From positions 1 through 13,498 of the forward strand of contig JAFBAM010000096.1 of NCBI GenBank assembly GCA_019247755.1: a DNA stretch of 13,498 nt. The letters run 5' to 3'. A program made the position numbers and the translations under genes. The DNA comes from Sphingomonas sp. (lineage in GTDB: Bacteria > Pseudomonadota > Alphaproteobacteria > Sphingomonadales > Sphingomonadaceae). The notes under the pieces were generated by a model. The model made no database searches, was not told the DNA's origin, and worked only from the letters and a program-made list of their open reading frames with translations. Positions 5,649 through 13,002 of the stretch are shown here, piece by piece. Every line of letters begins with the position of its first letter. Position 1 is the first letter of the stretch.

Positions 5649-8303
5649 TTAGAAGCCGAAAGTCACCGTTCCCGTCACCGCCCGCGACGAAGCCGGCGTA
5701 AAGCGCGGAGCGCTGCTGCCCGCTCCGAACGCATTGATCTGCGTCGACAGGTTACCGAAGTAATGCTCGTTGAGCAGGTTCACGACGTTCAGCTGCAGGT
5801 ACGACTTGTTGCCGGGAATGAACGGCAGGTTCACACGGGCGTCGAGATCGACCGTCGTGTAGCCCTTGACCTTCACGTCGTTCACGTCGGTCGCCCAACG
5901 ATCGCCCACGTGCTTGGCTTGGATTCCGAGTCGGACGAGCTTCAGGTCGACTTCAGCGCGGCCGCCATATTGCCAGGTAGGCGTTTCGACCACCTGCTTG
6001 CCAGCCGTCCGGCCGCAGACGTTCACCTTCGCGCTTCCGGTCGTCGGGATAGCGCTGCAATAGTAAGTGAACGGCGTGATGTTGGTCGCTGCCGGCGGCG
6101 AAGCGCTGTTGTAAGTGAGCGACGTAATCAGGATGTCGCTCTGCAGCTTCGAGTGATTGTAGCTGAGGAGCCCCAGCAGGTTCACCTGGCGGATGGGCCT
6201 GAAGCCGAGTCCGCCGTCGAAGCCCCAGCTATTCACCTTGCCGACGTTCCGATCGACCGAGATTTGAAGGTCGGGGTCGAAGGTCGTCACGATCCGGTTC
6301 TGGTAGTTGATCTTCCAGAAGGTCGCCTGGGCCTGGAACCGTCCCGTGATGTAACGGCCGCCAAGGTCGAACGAGTCCGTCGTCTCGGGCTGCACGGTGA
6401 CGATCGGCGCGCGGTAAAGGTTGTCGGTACGCGGCGCCGACAGGCCCTTCGCATAGCTGGCGAAGAAGCTCAGCGCATTGTCCACCGAAAAAGTGAAGCC
6501 GACGTTCGGCAGGATCTTGTGGTACTTGTACTTCGCCTTGAACGGCGCCCAGAGGTCAGCCGATGTCGCGATCGTCGTGTCATAATTGACAGGGCGGATC
6601 ACAAACAGCGGAGTGCCGCTCGCGTTCGGGCTCAACGTCGTCGGGTTGGAGACGCAAAGCGGGAAGTTGCTCGTCAGCGGCGTATAGCAATGCTGGTCGA
6701 GGTCGCGAGTGAACCATGGCGAGCGAATGCCAAGTTCGACGCGCAGCCGGTTGTCCAGGAACTTGCCGATATATTGGCCCGACAACTGGTTCAGGAGCGC
6801 GATCGACGTACGGTCGCGGTTCTGAGCGACAGTGCCCTGCGACGTGAGGATCGGTGTGCCGTTCCGCCCGAAGAAGGGGTTGGTGAAATTGAAATTGTTG
6901 TCGGTCGTTCCGTACTCACCGGTCTGCCGGTGATGTGCGCGGTCGTAGGTGTAAGCGACGCGGAACGTGTTGTTCGGGTTCATGCGCCACACGAGCGAGC
7001 TGATCACCGTGATACGATTGGTATTGGTGATCGACGGACGACCGACCATGCGGAAGTCCGTGGCGCGGATGACGCCGTCGCCGGTGAGATCGACACCCGC
7101 CGAACTGCCGGTCTGCCGAAGGATGTTGTCAGTCTCGCTGAGACGCAGGCCCTGGCTGCCGCCGTTGGCAAGCACATACTGGTAGGTCGGGTCCACGGTC
7201 AGCACCAGGCCGTCGGCAAGCGTAAAGCGCGATTGCCCGCGAATGTTTCCGGTATTCGACGGGTTGATCTGCTCGCCGAGGAGATTGGTGGTGGCCTGAG
7301 TTTGGAGGCCGGCCGGCTCTTCCAGAGCCGTGCAGGTCGACGGATCAGACGCGGTTGTACGCGTGACCACGGCACCGCCTGCATTGCGGCAAACGGCCGG
7401 GAAGACGATGCTGTTGACCGCCTTCCACTGCGCGTCGGTGAAGTTGCCGACAACCACCGGGAACGTGGTTGGGTTCGCCGGGCCGACCGTCGCCGCGCCA
7501 ATCGCGGTCATGTTGCGCAAGTCGGTGAGCGTCGGGTTGTTGTAATTGTTGTTGCGGTTCTGGTTGTAATGGCCGGCGATCGAGATGAAGTCGCCGCCTG
7601 ATCCCAAAGGCTGGTAGATCTTGCCGTTGATCTGCCACTTGCTGATGCGGCCTTCGCCGCGCCAGTGGCGATAGGTGTTGCGGCTAGCAGCGAACCAGGC
7701 CTTCGTGCCCCAAGGCGTGAACACACCGGTGTTGAACATGCCGAAGGCACGCTGGAAGTCGAACGAACCGAGCGACCCGTCGACGAGGACGCCGGGCTTG
7801 TCAGTCGGAATGAGCGAGCGGAAGTTCACCGTGCCGCCAGCGGCGGACGCGGTCGGCGAGTCGACGTCGGTCGCGCCGAGGTTGACGTTGACCTGCTCGA
7901 CCAGTTCGGGGTCCAGCAACTGGTTCGGGAAGACCGCATAATTGCCGCTATCGTTGAGCGGAACGCCGTCGAAGGTCACGCTGACGCGGTTGCCGTCGAA
8001 GCCACGGATGCGGATGTTACCGCCCGAGCTGCCGTAAGGGTCGTTCTGGGTGAAGTTGACGCCTGGAATGTAGTTGATCGTGTTGAGCAGGGTCTGGCCC
8101 GGGTTCTGCCGGGTGATGAACTCCTGGGTGATCAGGCCCTTCGCCTTGGTCGAGTCCTGGATGACCACACCGGACGTACCCTTCTGGGCGCGCGTTCCGG
8201 TGATGACGATAGTGTCCTTTTCAGTCTCAACCGTACCGGTGGACTGGGCGAAACCTGCCGACGACATGATTGCCGTCGTGCAAAACAGCACGATTTTCTT
8301 CAC
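5649..8303 (-). CDS. TonB-dependent outer-membrane receptor (884 aa)
   Basis: Residues 1-19 are a signal peptide (AGFA before QST). DTIVITGTR at 30-38 resembles a TonB box. The plug domain runs to about 165, with NIRIRGFDGNRVSVTFDGVPL and the VNVNLGATDVDSPTASAAGGTVNF segment. The remainder is a 22-strand-type barrel ending in TVTFGF with the terminal Phe typical of outer-membrane barrels. Three Cys pairs (305/324, 539/550, 749/763) sit in loop-like stretches and probably form disulfides outside the cell. Residues 405-416 (DLTGDGVIRATD) match an EF-hand/dockerin calcium loop. The start is GTG with ggggag 5 bp upstream. The ligand cannot be told from sequence: it could be a siderophore, an oligosaccharide, a cofactor or another large substrate. 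A terminator follows, and two palindromes lie upstream. Confidence 0.95.
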   Translation of the reverse strand: MKKIVLFCTTAIMSSAGFAQSTGTVETEKDTIVITGTRAQKGTSGVVIQDSTKAKGLITQEFITRQNPGQTLLNTINYIPGVNFTQNDPYGSSGGNIRIRGFDGNRVSVTFDGVPLNDSGNYAVFPNQLLDPELVEQVNVNLGATDVDSPTASAAGGTVNFRSLIPTDKPGVLVDGSLGSFDFQRAFGMFNTGVFTPWGTKAWFAASRNTYRHWRGEGRISKWQINGKIYQPLGSGGDFISIAGHYNQNRNNNYNNPTLTDLRNMTAIGAATVGPANPTTFPVVVGNFTDAQWKAVNSIVFPAVCRNAGGAVVTRTTASDPSTCTALEEPAGLQTQATTNLLGEQINPSNTGNIRGQSRFTLADGLVLTVDPTYQYVLANGGSQGLRLSETDNILRQTGSSAGVDLTGDGVIRATDFRMVGRPSITNTNRITVISSLVWRMNPNNTFRVAYTYDRAHHRQTGEYGTTDNNFNFTNPFFGRNGTPILTSQGTVAQNRDRTSIALLNQLSGQYIGKFLDNRLRVELGIRSPWFTRDLDQHCYTPLTSNFPLCVSNPTTLSPNASGTPLFVIRPVNYDTTIATSADLWAPFKAKYKYHKILPNVGFTFSVDNALSFFASYAKGLSAPRTDNLYRAPIVTVQPETTDSFDLGGRYITGRFQAQATFWKINYQNRIVTTFDPDLQISVDRNVGKVNSWGFDGGLGFRPIRQVNLLGLLSYNHSKLQSDILITSLTYNSASPPAATNITPFTYYCSAIPTTGSAKVNVCGRTAGKQVVETPTWQYGGRAEVDLKLVRLGIQAKHVGDRWATDVNDVKVKGYTTVDLDARVNLPFIPGNKSYLQLNVVNLLNEHYFGNLSTQINAFGAGSSAPRFTPASSRAVTGTVTFGF

Positions 8304-8347
8304 GGATACTCCCCCGCAAAAATGCGAATCTTTGTTGGAACCCCAGC

Positions 8348-8360
8348 CGGCTATTAGCCG
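8348..8360. promoter_or_regulatory. Short perfect palindrome upstream of the receptor gene
   Basis: cggcta (8348-8353) and tagccg (8355-8360) form a perfect 6-bp dyad around one base, 45 bp upstream of the receptor start. The position and symmetry suit a repressor or activator site or part of a leader hairpin. No known operator consensus is recognised. Confidence 0.35.
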
Positions 8361-8405
8361 ATTAAGTCGTTGTTGTTACAGCCGTGCGGGGCGCGTTAAC
8401 GAATC

Positions 8406-8419
8406 CAACGGAACCGTTG
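8406..8419. promoter_or_regulatory. 14-bp palindrome between transporter and receptor genes
   Basis: caacgg and ccgttg flank a central aa, making a perfect dyad. It lies 16 bp past the stop of the minus-strand transporter and about 100 bp upstream of the receptor start. No T-run follows on the minus strand, so it is unlikely to be an intrinsic terminator. It could be an operator for the receptor gene. Confidence 0.3.
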
Positions 8420-8434
8420 CACTTATGCCACGCT

Positions 8435-9082
8435 CTACTTTGCGTTCGTGGCGTCGAGGCGACGTCCCAGCCCCACGAATGCGTAGACGAGGGGCGGCAC
8501 AAGCACCGCCGACAGCACCACTTTCGCGAGCATCTGGCCAAGCAGCAGCTCGCCGATCGGGAACACGCCGTAGAAGGCGATAGTGATGAAGATCAGCGTG
8601 TCCACGACCTGGCTCAGCACGCTCGCGATTCCCGCCCGGAGCCACAGCAGGCCCGCGCCTTCGCGCGCCTTCAGGCGGCTGAAGATCGTAACATTGAGGA
8701 AGGTGGAAATGCCGTAGGCGGTGATCCCGCCAAGCCAGATTCGCGGCGTTCCGCCCATCACCGTTTCGAAGGCGGACAGCCGCGCCGGATCCATTTGCGG
8801 AGAGGCGGGTAGCCCCAACACCACGATGCTGAGGATCAGCGACACGATCAACGGCACGAAGCCCATCAGCACCAGCCGATTCGCCACCGGCCGCCCATGC
8901 AGCTCGGCGACCGAACTGGACGTCACGACCAGCAAGAGAAACGCGAAGATCCCGGCCTCCACCGCCAGTGGGCCAAGCGCCACCTGCTTGTTGCCGAGCA
9001 CGCCGGCAATGCACACCATGCCCCCGTAGAAGATCGACAGTGCGAAGAGCGAAAGCGGGATGGAGCGCGGCTGATCGGTCAT
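8435..9082 (-). CDS. yhhQ: Queuosine precursor transporter, VUT/YhhQ (DUF165) family (215 aa)
   Basis: This is a polytopic inner-membrane protein with about six hydrophobic helices, beginning SLFALSIFYGGMVCIAGVL. Family-typical features include a conserved acidic residue in SSSVAELHG (YhhQ has ATDLTVRIFG in this place), the SAFETVMGGTPRIWLGGITAYGISTFLNVTIFSRLK region, and SVLSQVVDTLIFITIAFYG, which matches the NVSDTLAFFFIAFW region of E. coli YhhQ. YhhQ imports queuosine precursors such as preQ0 and preQ1 for tRNA modification. The ATG at 9082 gives a length close to YhhQ (221 aa). An upstream TTG at 9118 is also open, but neither has a strong ribosome binding site. No queuosine biosynthesis gene lies nearby, so the substrate is inferred from family. 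Confidence 0.88.
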   Translation of the reverse strand: MTDQPRSIPLSLFALSIFYGGMVCIAGVLGNKQVALGPLAVEAGIFAFLLLVVTSSSVAELHGRPVANRLVLMGFVPLIVSLILSIVVLGLPASPQMDPARLSAFETVMGGTPRIWLGGITAYGISTFLNVTIFSRLKAREGAGLLWLRAGIASVLSQVVDTLIFITIAFYGVFPIGELLLGQMLAKVVLSAVLVPPLVYAFVGLGRRLDATNAK

Positions 9083-9162
9083 GGGCGTGATGCGTAACGA
9101 GTCCGACGCTCCGCGCAACCGGCGTTGACCGCGGCTCCGCGCGGCGGCTAGCGAGCGCCCCC
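9083..9162. promoter_or_regulatory. Divergent intergenic region between yhhQ and the kinase operon
   Basis: These 80 very GC-rich bases must hold the promoters of both divergent genes. The 9-mer gctccgcgc occurs twice (9108-9116 and 9135-9143). No clear -35/-10 pair and no preQ1-riboswitch-like pattern (short hairpin with an A-rich tail before the start) could be seen. Confidence 0.3.
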
Positions 9163-10149
9163 GTGACTTCCACCAATCTCGACATTGTGGCGATCGGTGA
9201 TGCGATCGTCGACGTCATCGCGACGACCGACGACGCGTTCATCTCGGCACGCGGCTTGCCGAAGGGGGGGATGCAGCTGCTGACCGCCGAACAGGCCGAC
9301 GAGCTGTACGCAGCGATGGGCCCGGCGCGCGAAATCAGCGGTGGGTCGGCGGCGAACAGCATGGCGGGAGCCGCCGCGCTCGGCCTCGACGTTGCCTTCG
9401 TCGGCCAAGTCGCGAACGACCAGCTTGGCGACATCTTCGCACACGACATGGTCTCGCTCGGCGTCCAGTTCGAAACGCCTGCGCTCAATGCTCCGCCGCC
9501 AACCGGACGCTGCCTGATCCTGGTGACGCCCGACGCGCAGCGCACCATGAATACCTGCCCCGGCGCGAGCCATGAGCTGACTCCCGCGGCGCTCGATGCC
9601 GACCTCATTCGCTCGGCCAGCATCACGTTTCTCGAAGGCTATCTATGGGGCCCGGAGCGCCCGCGCGCGGCGATGCTTGAAGCCGCGAGGATCGCGCATT
9701 CGGCAGGGCGCACCGTCGCCTTCACTCTGTCCGAGAGTCTGTGCATCGGCGACCGCCGCGAGGGCGTGCGCGGGATGATCGAGGCGAAGACCGCCGACAT
9801 ATTGTTCGGCAATGAGGACGAGGTCCGGCACCTCACCGGCTGCGGATCGCTCGACGACTGCATCGGCCAGCTGTCGCAATATGTCGGGACTTTGGTGATC
9901 ACCCGCGGCTCGCGAGGTGCCGTCGCCGTCCAGAACGGTGAGCGGGTCGAGATCGGCGCCGCCCCGGTCGCCCGGATCGTCGACACTACGGGCGCCGGCG
10001 ACTTGTTCGCGGCAGGCTTCCTCGCCGGCCGCTGCCGCGGTCGTTCGTTGAAAGGCTGCCTCGAAATCGGTTCGATCGCGGCCGCCGAAGTGATCTCGCA
10101 TTTCGGAGCGCGCCCCGAAGCGAACCTCAAGGAGCTGGCAGCGCTGTGA
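9163..10149 (+). CDS. PfkB-family sugar/nucleoside kinase, probable adenosine kinase (328 aa)
   Basis: The ribokinase fold is evident: a start strand with LDIVAIGDAIVDVIA, substrate loop GGSAANS at 60-66, the GNEDE segment at 216-220 (NxxE motif), and the anion-hole signature DTTGAGDLFAAGFL at 274-287 with catalytic base Asp280. Proteins with this overall pattern in alphaproteobacteria are adenosine kinases, which phosphorylate adenosine to AMP with ATP. The neighbours, a nucleoside transporter and a LOG-family AMP-type phosphoribohydrolase, support a nucleoside substrate over a sugar. The start is GTG at 9163 with no strong ribosome binding site; the N-terminus fits the fold without extension. 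The stop overlaps the next start by 4 bp (GTGA), indicating translational coupling. Confidence 0.88.
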   Translation: MTSTNLDIVAIGDAIVDVIATTDDAFISARGLPKGGMQLLTAEQADELYAAMGPAREISGGSAANSMAGAAALGLDVAFVGQVANDQLGDIFAHDMVSLGVQFETPALNAPPPTGRCLILVTPDAQRTMNTCPGASHELTPAALDADLIRSASITFLEGYLWGPERPRAAMLEAARIAHSAGRTVAFTLSESLCIGDRREGVRGMIEAKTADILFGNEDEVRHLTGCGSLDDCIGQLSQYVGTLVITRGSRGAVAVQNGERVEIGAAPVARIVDTTGAGDLFAAGFLAGRCRGRSLKGCLEIGSIAAAEVISHFGARPEANLKELAAL

Positions 10150-10724
10150 AGAACGTGAAGCGCCTTGCGGTCTATTGCGGCTCGGCGCCAGGCAGCAGCG
10201 CCGCCTTCGCCGACGCTACCCGCGCGACCGCCGCGGCGATGCTCAACAACCAGGTCGACCTCGTCTACGGCGGCGGGCGGCTGGGCCTCATGGGACTTAT
10301 CGCGGACTCCATCCTCGCCGGTGGTGGCCAGGTCTTTGGCGTCATCCCCAAGGCACTGGTCAACCTCGAGGTCGCGCACACCGGCGTGACCGAGCTCCAG
10401 ACCGTCGAGACCATGCACGAGCGCAAGGCGCAGATGACCGAACTCGCCGACGCCTTCCTAGCGCTTCCGGGCGGCATTGGCACCCTCGACGAACTGTTCG
10501 AGGCGTGGAGTTGGAACGCGCTCGGCTATCACGCCAAGCCCTTCTGCCTCTTGAACGTCGACGGCTTCTGGGACGGCATGATCACCTTCATCGACCATGC
10601 GACGCAAAGCGGCTTCCTGTCCGCCCAGCGCCGCGGCCAGCTCCTGGTCGCCGTGACTCCCGAGGAGGCGCTGGAAAAGCTGGACGAAGCCGCTGCAGCC
10701 GCTACGCAAGGCATGGTCTGGTAA
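10146..10724 (+). CDS. LOG-family nucleoside 5'-monophosphate phosphoribohydrolase (TIGR00730, 192 aa)
   Basis: A Rossmann-type protein of the LOG (Lonely Guy) family. It shows YCGS at 10-13, YGGGRLGLMG at 41-50, the MHERK catalytic motif at 90-94, and PGGIGTLDE at 108-116 with Glu116. Family members hydrolyse N6-modified AMP (cytokinin riboside monophosphates), and often AMP itself, to the free base and ribose 5-phosphate. They are often misannotated as lysine decarboxylases. The GTG start overlaps the kinase stop, with aaggag (10129-10134) inside the end of that gene as its ribosome binding site. Next to a kinase that would make AMP, a role in purine turnover is the simplest reading. Cytokinin-type product formation is possible but unproven. 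Confidence 0.92.
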   Translation: MKNVKRLAVYCGSAPGSSAAFADATRATAAAMLNNQVDLVYGGGRLGLMGLIADSILAGGGQVFGVIPKALVNLEVAHTGVTELQTVETMHERKAQMTELADAFLALPGGIGTLDELFEAWSWNALGYHAKPFCLLNVDGFWDGMITFIDHATQSGFLSAQRRGQLLVAVTPEEALEKLDEAAAAATQGMVW

Positions 10725-10750
10725 CGGCCTCTGGGGAGGGGCTCGCTTCA

Positions 10751-11998
10751 ATGAATCAAAAGCTGCTCGGCGTCGCCGGCATCATCGTCATCCTGCTGAT
10801 CGCCTTCGCGCTCTCGACCAACCGCAAGGCGATCCGCATCCGCATCGTCGGCGCCGCCTTCGCGCTGCAGGCCGGTATCGCGTTCCTCGTGATCTATACG
10901 AGCTGGGGCCGCGCCGGCATCCAGACGCTGTCCAACGGCGTCGCCAACCTGCTCGGCTATGCGACCAAGGGCACCGAATTCCTGTTCGGCCCGAGCGACG
11001 CCAACCCGCTCGCTCACACCTTCGCCATCGCCGCGCTGCCGGTGATCATCTTCTTCGCCAGCCTCGTCGCCATTCTCTACTATCTCGGCATCATGCAGCG
11101 GATCGTCCGCTGGGTCGGCGGCGCGATCGGCTGGGTCACCGGCATCAGCCGCGTCGAATCATTGAGTGCCGCGGCCAACATCTTCGTCGGCCAGTCCGAA
11201 TCCCCGTTGGTCGTCCGCCCCTATCTCGCCGCGCTTCCGCCCTCGCGCCTCTTCACGGTGATGTGCGTCGGCATGGCGGGTGTCGCCGGCACCATCCTCG
11301 CGGCTTACGCGAGCCTGCTCGGCGCGAGCTATCTGCCCTACCTCCTCGCCGCCGCCTTCATGTCCGCGCCCGGCGGCATCCTGATGGCCAAGATGATCAT
11401 GCCCGACGATCCGGAGGACACCGACAGGGTCGAGGACGACAAGGTCGACGTCGCCGAGACGTTCGAGGAAGGCCAGCAGCCCGCGAACATCATCATGGCC
11501 GCGGCCCAGGGCGCCCAGACCGGCGTGAAGCTTGCGGTCGCCGTCGGCGCGATGGTCCTCGCCTTCGTCGCTTTGGTCGCACTAGCCAACGGCTTACTCG
11601 GCGGAGCCGGCAATCTCGTCGGCATCCCGGACCTCAGCTTCCAGCGGATCATCGGCTATTTCTTCGCGCCGGTGATGTTCCTCATCGGGGTGCCGTGGAG
11701 AGAAGCGATCACTGCCGGCGGCCTGTTCGGCACCAAGCTTGTGCTGAATGAGTTCGTCGCCTTTATCGACTTGGGGCAAATGGGCCCGGCGGTGCTGAGC
11801 GAGCGCAGCCGCGCGATCGTCACCTTCGCGCTCTGCGGCTTCGCCAACTTCAGCTCGATCGCGATCCAGATGGCGGTGACCGGCGGCCTCGCGCCGAACC
11901 AGCGGCCGGTGATCGCCAGGCTCGGCATCCGCGCCCTGCTCGCCGGCAGCCTCGCGAACCTCATGAGCGCCGCGCTTGCGTCACTGATGCTGCCCTGA
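10751..11998 (+). CDS. nupC: Concentrative nucleoside transporter, CNT/NupC family (415 aa)
   Basis: This is an inner-membrane cation/nucleoside symporter. The three conserved substrate-binding segments are present: GQSES at 147-151, NEFVAF at 333-338 and GFANFSS at 363-369. In the solved Vibrio CNT structure the equivalent Gln/Thr/Glu, Asn/Glu and Asn/Ser residues contact base and ribose. Hydrophobic helices cover most of the chain, interrupted by an acidic cytoplasmic loop (about 219-240, PDDPEDTDRVEDD). The length is normal for bacterial CNTs. The ATG follows ggggagggg at 10733-10741; longer open frames upstream overlap the LOG gene in another frame and are not used. It lies 26 bp after the LOG gene and would supply nucleosides to the adenosine kinase. 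Confidence 0.93.
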   Translation: MNQKLLGVAGIIVILLIAFALSTNRKAIRIRIVGAAFALQAGIAFLVIYTSWGRAGIQTLSNGVANLLGYATKGTEFLFGPSDANPLAHTFAIAALPVIIFFASLVAILYYLGIMQRIVRWVGGAIGWVTGISRVESLSAAANIFVGQSESPLVVRPYLAALPPSRLFTVMCVGMAGVAGTILAAYASLLGASYLPYLLAAAFMSAPGGILMAKMIMPDDPEDTDRVEDDKVDVAETFEEGQQPANIIMAAAQGAQTGVKLAVAVGAMVLAFVALVALANGLLGGAGNLVGIPDLSFQRIIGYFFAPVMFLIGVPWREAITAGGLFGTKLVLNEFVAFIDLGQMGPAVLSERSRAIVTFALCGFANFSSIAIQMAVTGGLAPNQRPVIARLGIRALLAGSLANLMSAALASLMLP

Positions 11999-12025
11999 CC
12001 CGCAAACCTCTGCTAAGACAAAGAC

Positions 12026-12973
12026 ATGGCTACGATTACCGACGACCACATTGCGTCCGTTTCGCTGAAGGACGCCGACGGCGACCCCGACGGCTTCGCG
12101 CAGAAGCTGGGCAAGAGCTTCGAGGAATATGGGTTCGCGATCATCGCCGACCACGGCATTCCCGACGATCTGATCCATCGCGCCGAGGACAAGGCCAAGG
12201 CCTTCTTCGCGCTGCCCGAGGAAGTGAAGCGCAAATACCTCATCCCCGGCGGCGGCGGTGCGCGCGGCTACACGCCGTTCGGCATCGAGACCGCCAAGGG
12301 CCTGAAGGCGCACGACCTCAAGGAATTCTGGCACGTCGGTCGCGACCTGCCGGCCGGCCACCGCTTCCGCGATCACATGCCGGACAACCTCTGGCCGTCC
12401 GAAGTGCCCGACTTCAAGAATACCTTCACCGAGCTGTTCGCAACCTTCGACAGTGCCGGCCTGAAGGTGCTGCGCGCCATCGCCCGCTACCTCAAGATCG
12501 ACGAGGATTATTTCGAGGACGCGGTCCGCGACGGCAATTCGGTGCTGCGCGCGCTCCACTATCCGCCGCAGGCCGAGCCGACCGGCGAGCACATCCGCGC
12601 CGGCGCGCATGAGGACATCAACGCGATCACCTTGCTGCTCGGCGCCGAGGAAGCGGGGCTGGAGTTGCTGACCCGCGACGGCCGCTGGATCCCGGTCTCA
12701 CCCAAACCCGGTGAGCTGGTGATCAACATCGGCGACATGCTGCAGAGGCTGACCAACGGGAAGCTCCGCTCGACCACGCACCGCGTCGTCAATCCGACCC
12801 CCGACCGCGCGAGCAAGGCGCGTTACTCGATGCCCTTCTTCCTGCACTTCCGCTCCGACTTCCTGATCGATCCGCTGAAGGAAACGATTTCCGCCGGCGA
12901 GCAGCCGAAGTGGGCGCCGATCACCGCTAACGATTACCTTCAGGAACGGCTCAGGGAAATTAAGCTGGTTTGA
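12026..12973 (+). CDS. Isopenicillin-N-synthase-like 2-oxoglutarate/Fe(II)-dependent oxygenase (315 aa)
   Basis: The N-terminal DIOX_N-type region has FEEYGFAIIADHGIP at 32-46 and FFALPEEVKRKYL. The 2OG-Fe(II) core carries the iron triad His195 and Asp197 (GAHEDINAITLL) and His252 (TTHRVVNP), and the co-substrate motif Arg266-Tyr-Ser268. All catalytic residues are present and the length is normal for this family. The family is broad (hydroxylases, desaturases, ring-closing oxidases), so the substrate is not predictable. No peptide synthetase or antibiotic gene is nearby, so a beta-lactam role is not supported. It starts 27 bp after the transporter stop and may share its transcript. The ribosome binding site before the ATG is poor (aagacaaagac). 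Members in sphingomonads are often housekeeping-like genes of unknown role. Confidence 0.92.
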   Translation: MATITDDHIASVSLKDADGDPDGFAQKLGKSFEEYGFAIIADHGIPDDLIHRAEDKAKAFFALPEEVKRKYLIPGGGGARGYTPFGIETAKGLKAHDLKEFWHVGRDLPAGHRFRDHMPDNLWPSEVPDFKNTFTELFATFDSAGLKVLRAIARYLKIDEDYFEDAVRDGNSVLRALHYPPQAEPTGEHIRAGAHEDINAITLLLGAEEAGLELLTRDGRWIPVSPKPGELVINIGDMLQRLTNGKLRSTTHRVVNPTPDRASKARYSMPFFLHFRSDFLIDPLKETISAGEQPKWAPITANDYLQERLREIKLV

Positions 12974-13002
12974 ACCGTTACGGCATCGGAAGGAAGGTGC
13001 CG

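Noticed and set aside
5487..7601. 704-codon plus-strand ORF
   Set aside because: It is a shadow of the TonB-dependent receptor and the TIR/TPR start, Arg/Val-rich as expected for an antisense frame of GC-rich DNA. The receptor on the other strand has clear domains and a terminator.
9083..9162. preQ1 riboswitch upstream of the queuosine-precursor transporter
   Set aside because: The region is almost entirely GC-rich, with no short hairpin plus A-rich tail near the start codon.
8376..9626. 416-codon minus-strand ORF
   Set aside because: It spans the transporter in another frame and the antisense of the kinase, and contains low-quality Arg/Ala-rich sequence without motifs.
10175..10750. N-terminal extension of the nucleoside transporter frame
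   Set aside because: It overlaps the LOG gene out of frame. The ATG at 10751 has a good ribosome binding site and gives the normal family length.
12026..12973. Beta-lactam biosynthesis role for the isopenicillin-N-synthase-like gene
   Set aside because: The superfamily is very broad and no peptide synthetase or related biosynthetic gene is in the window.
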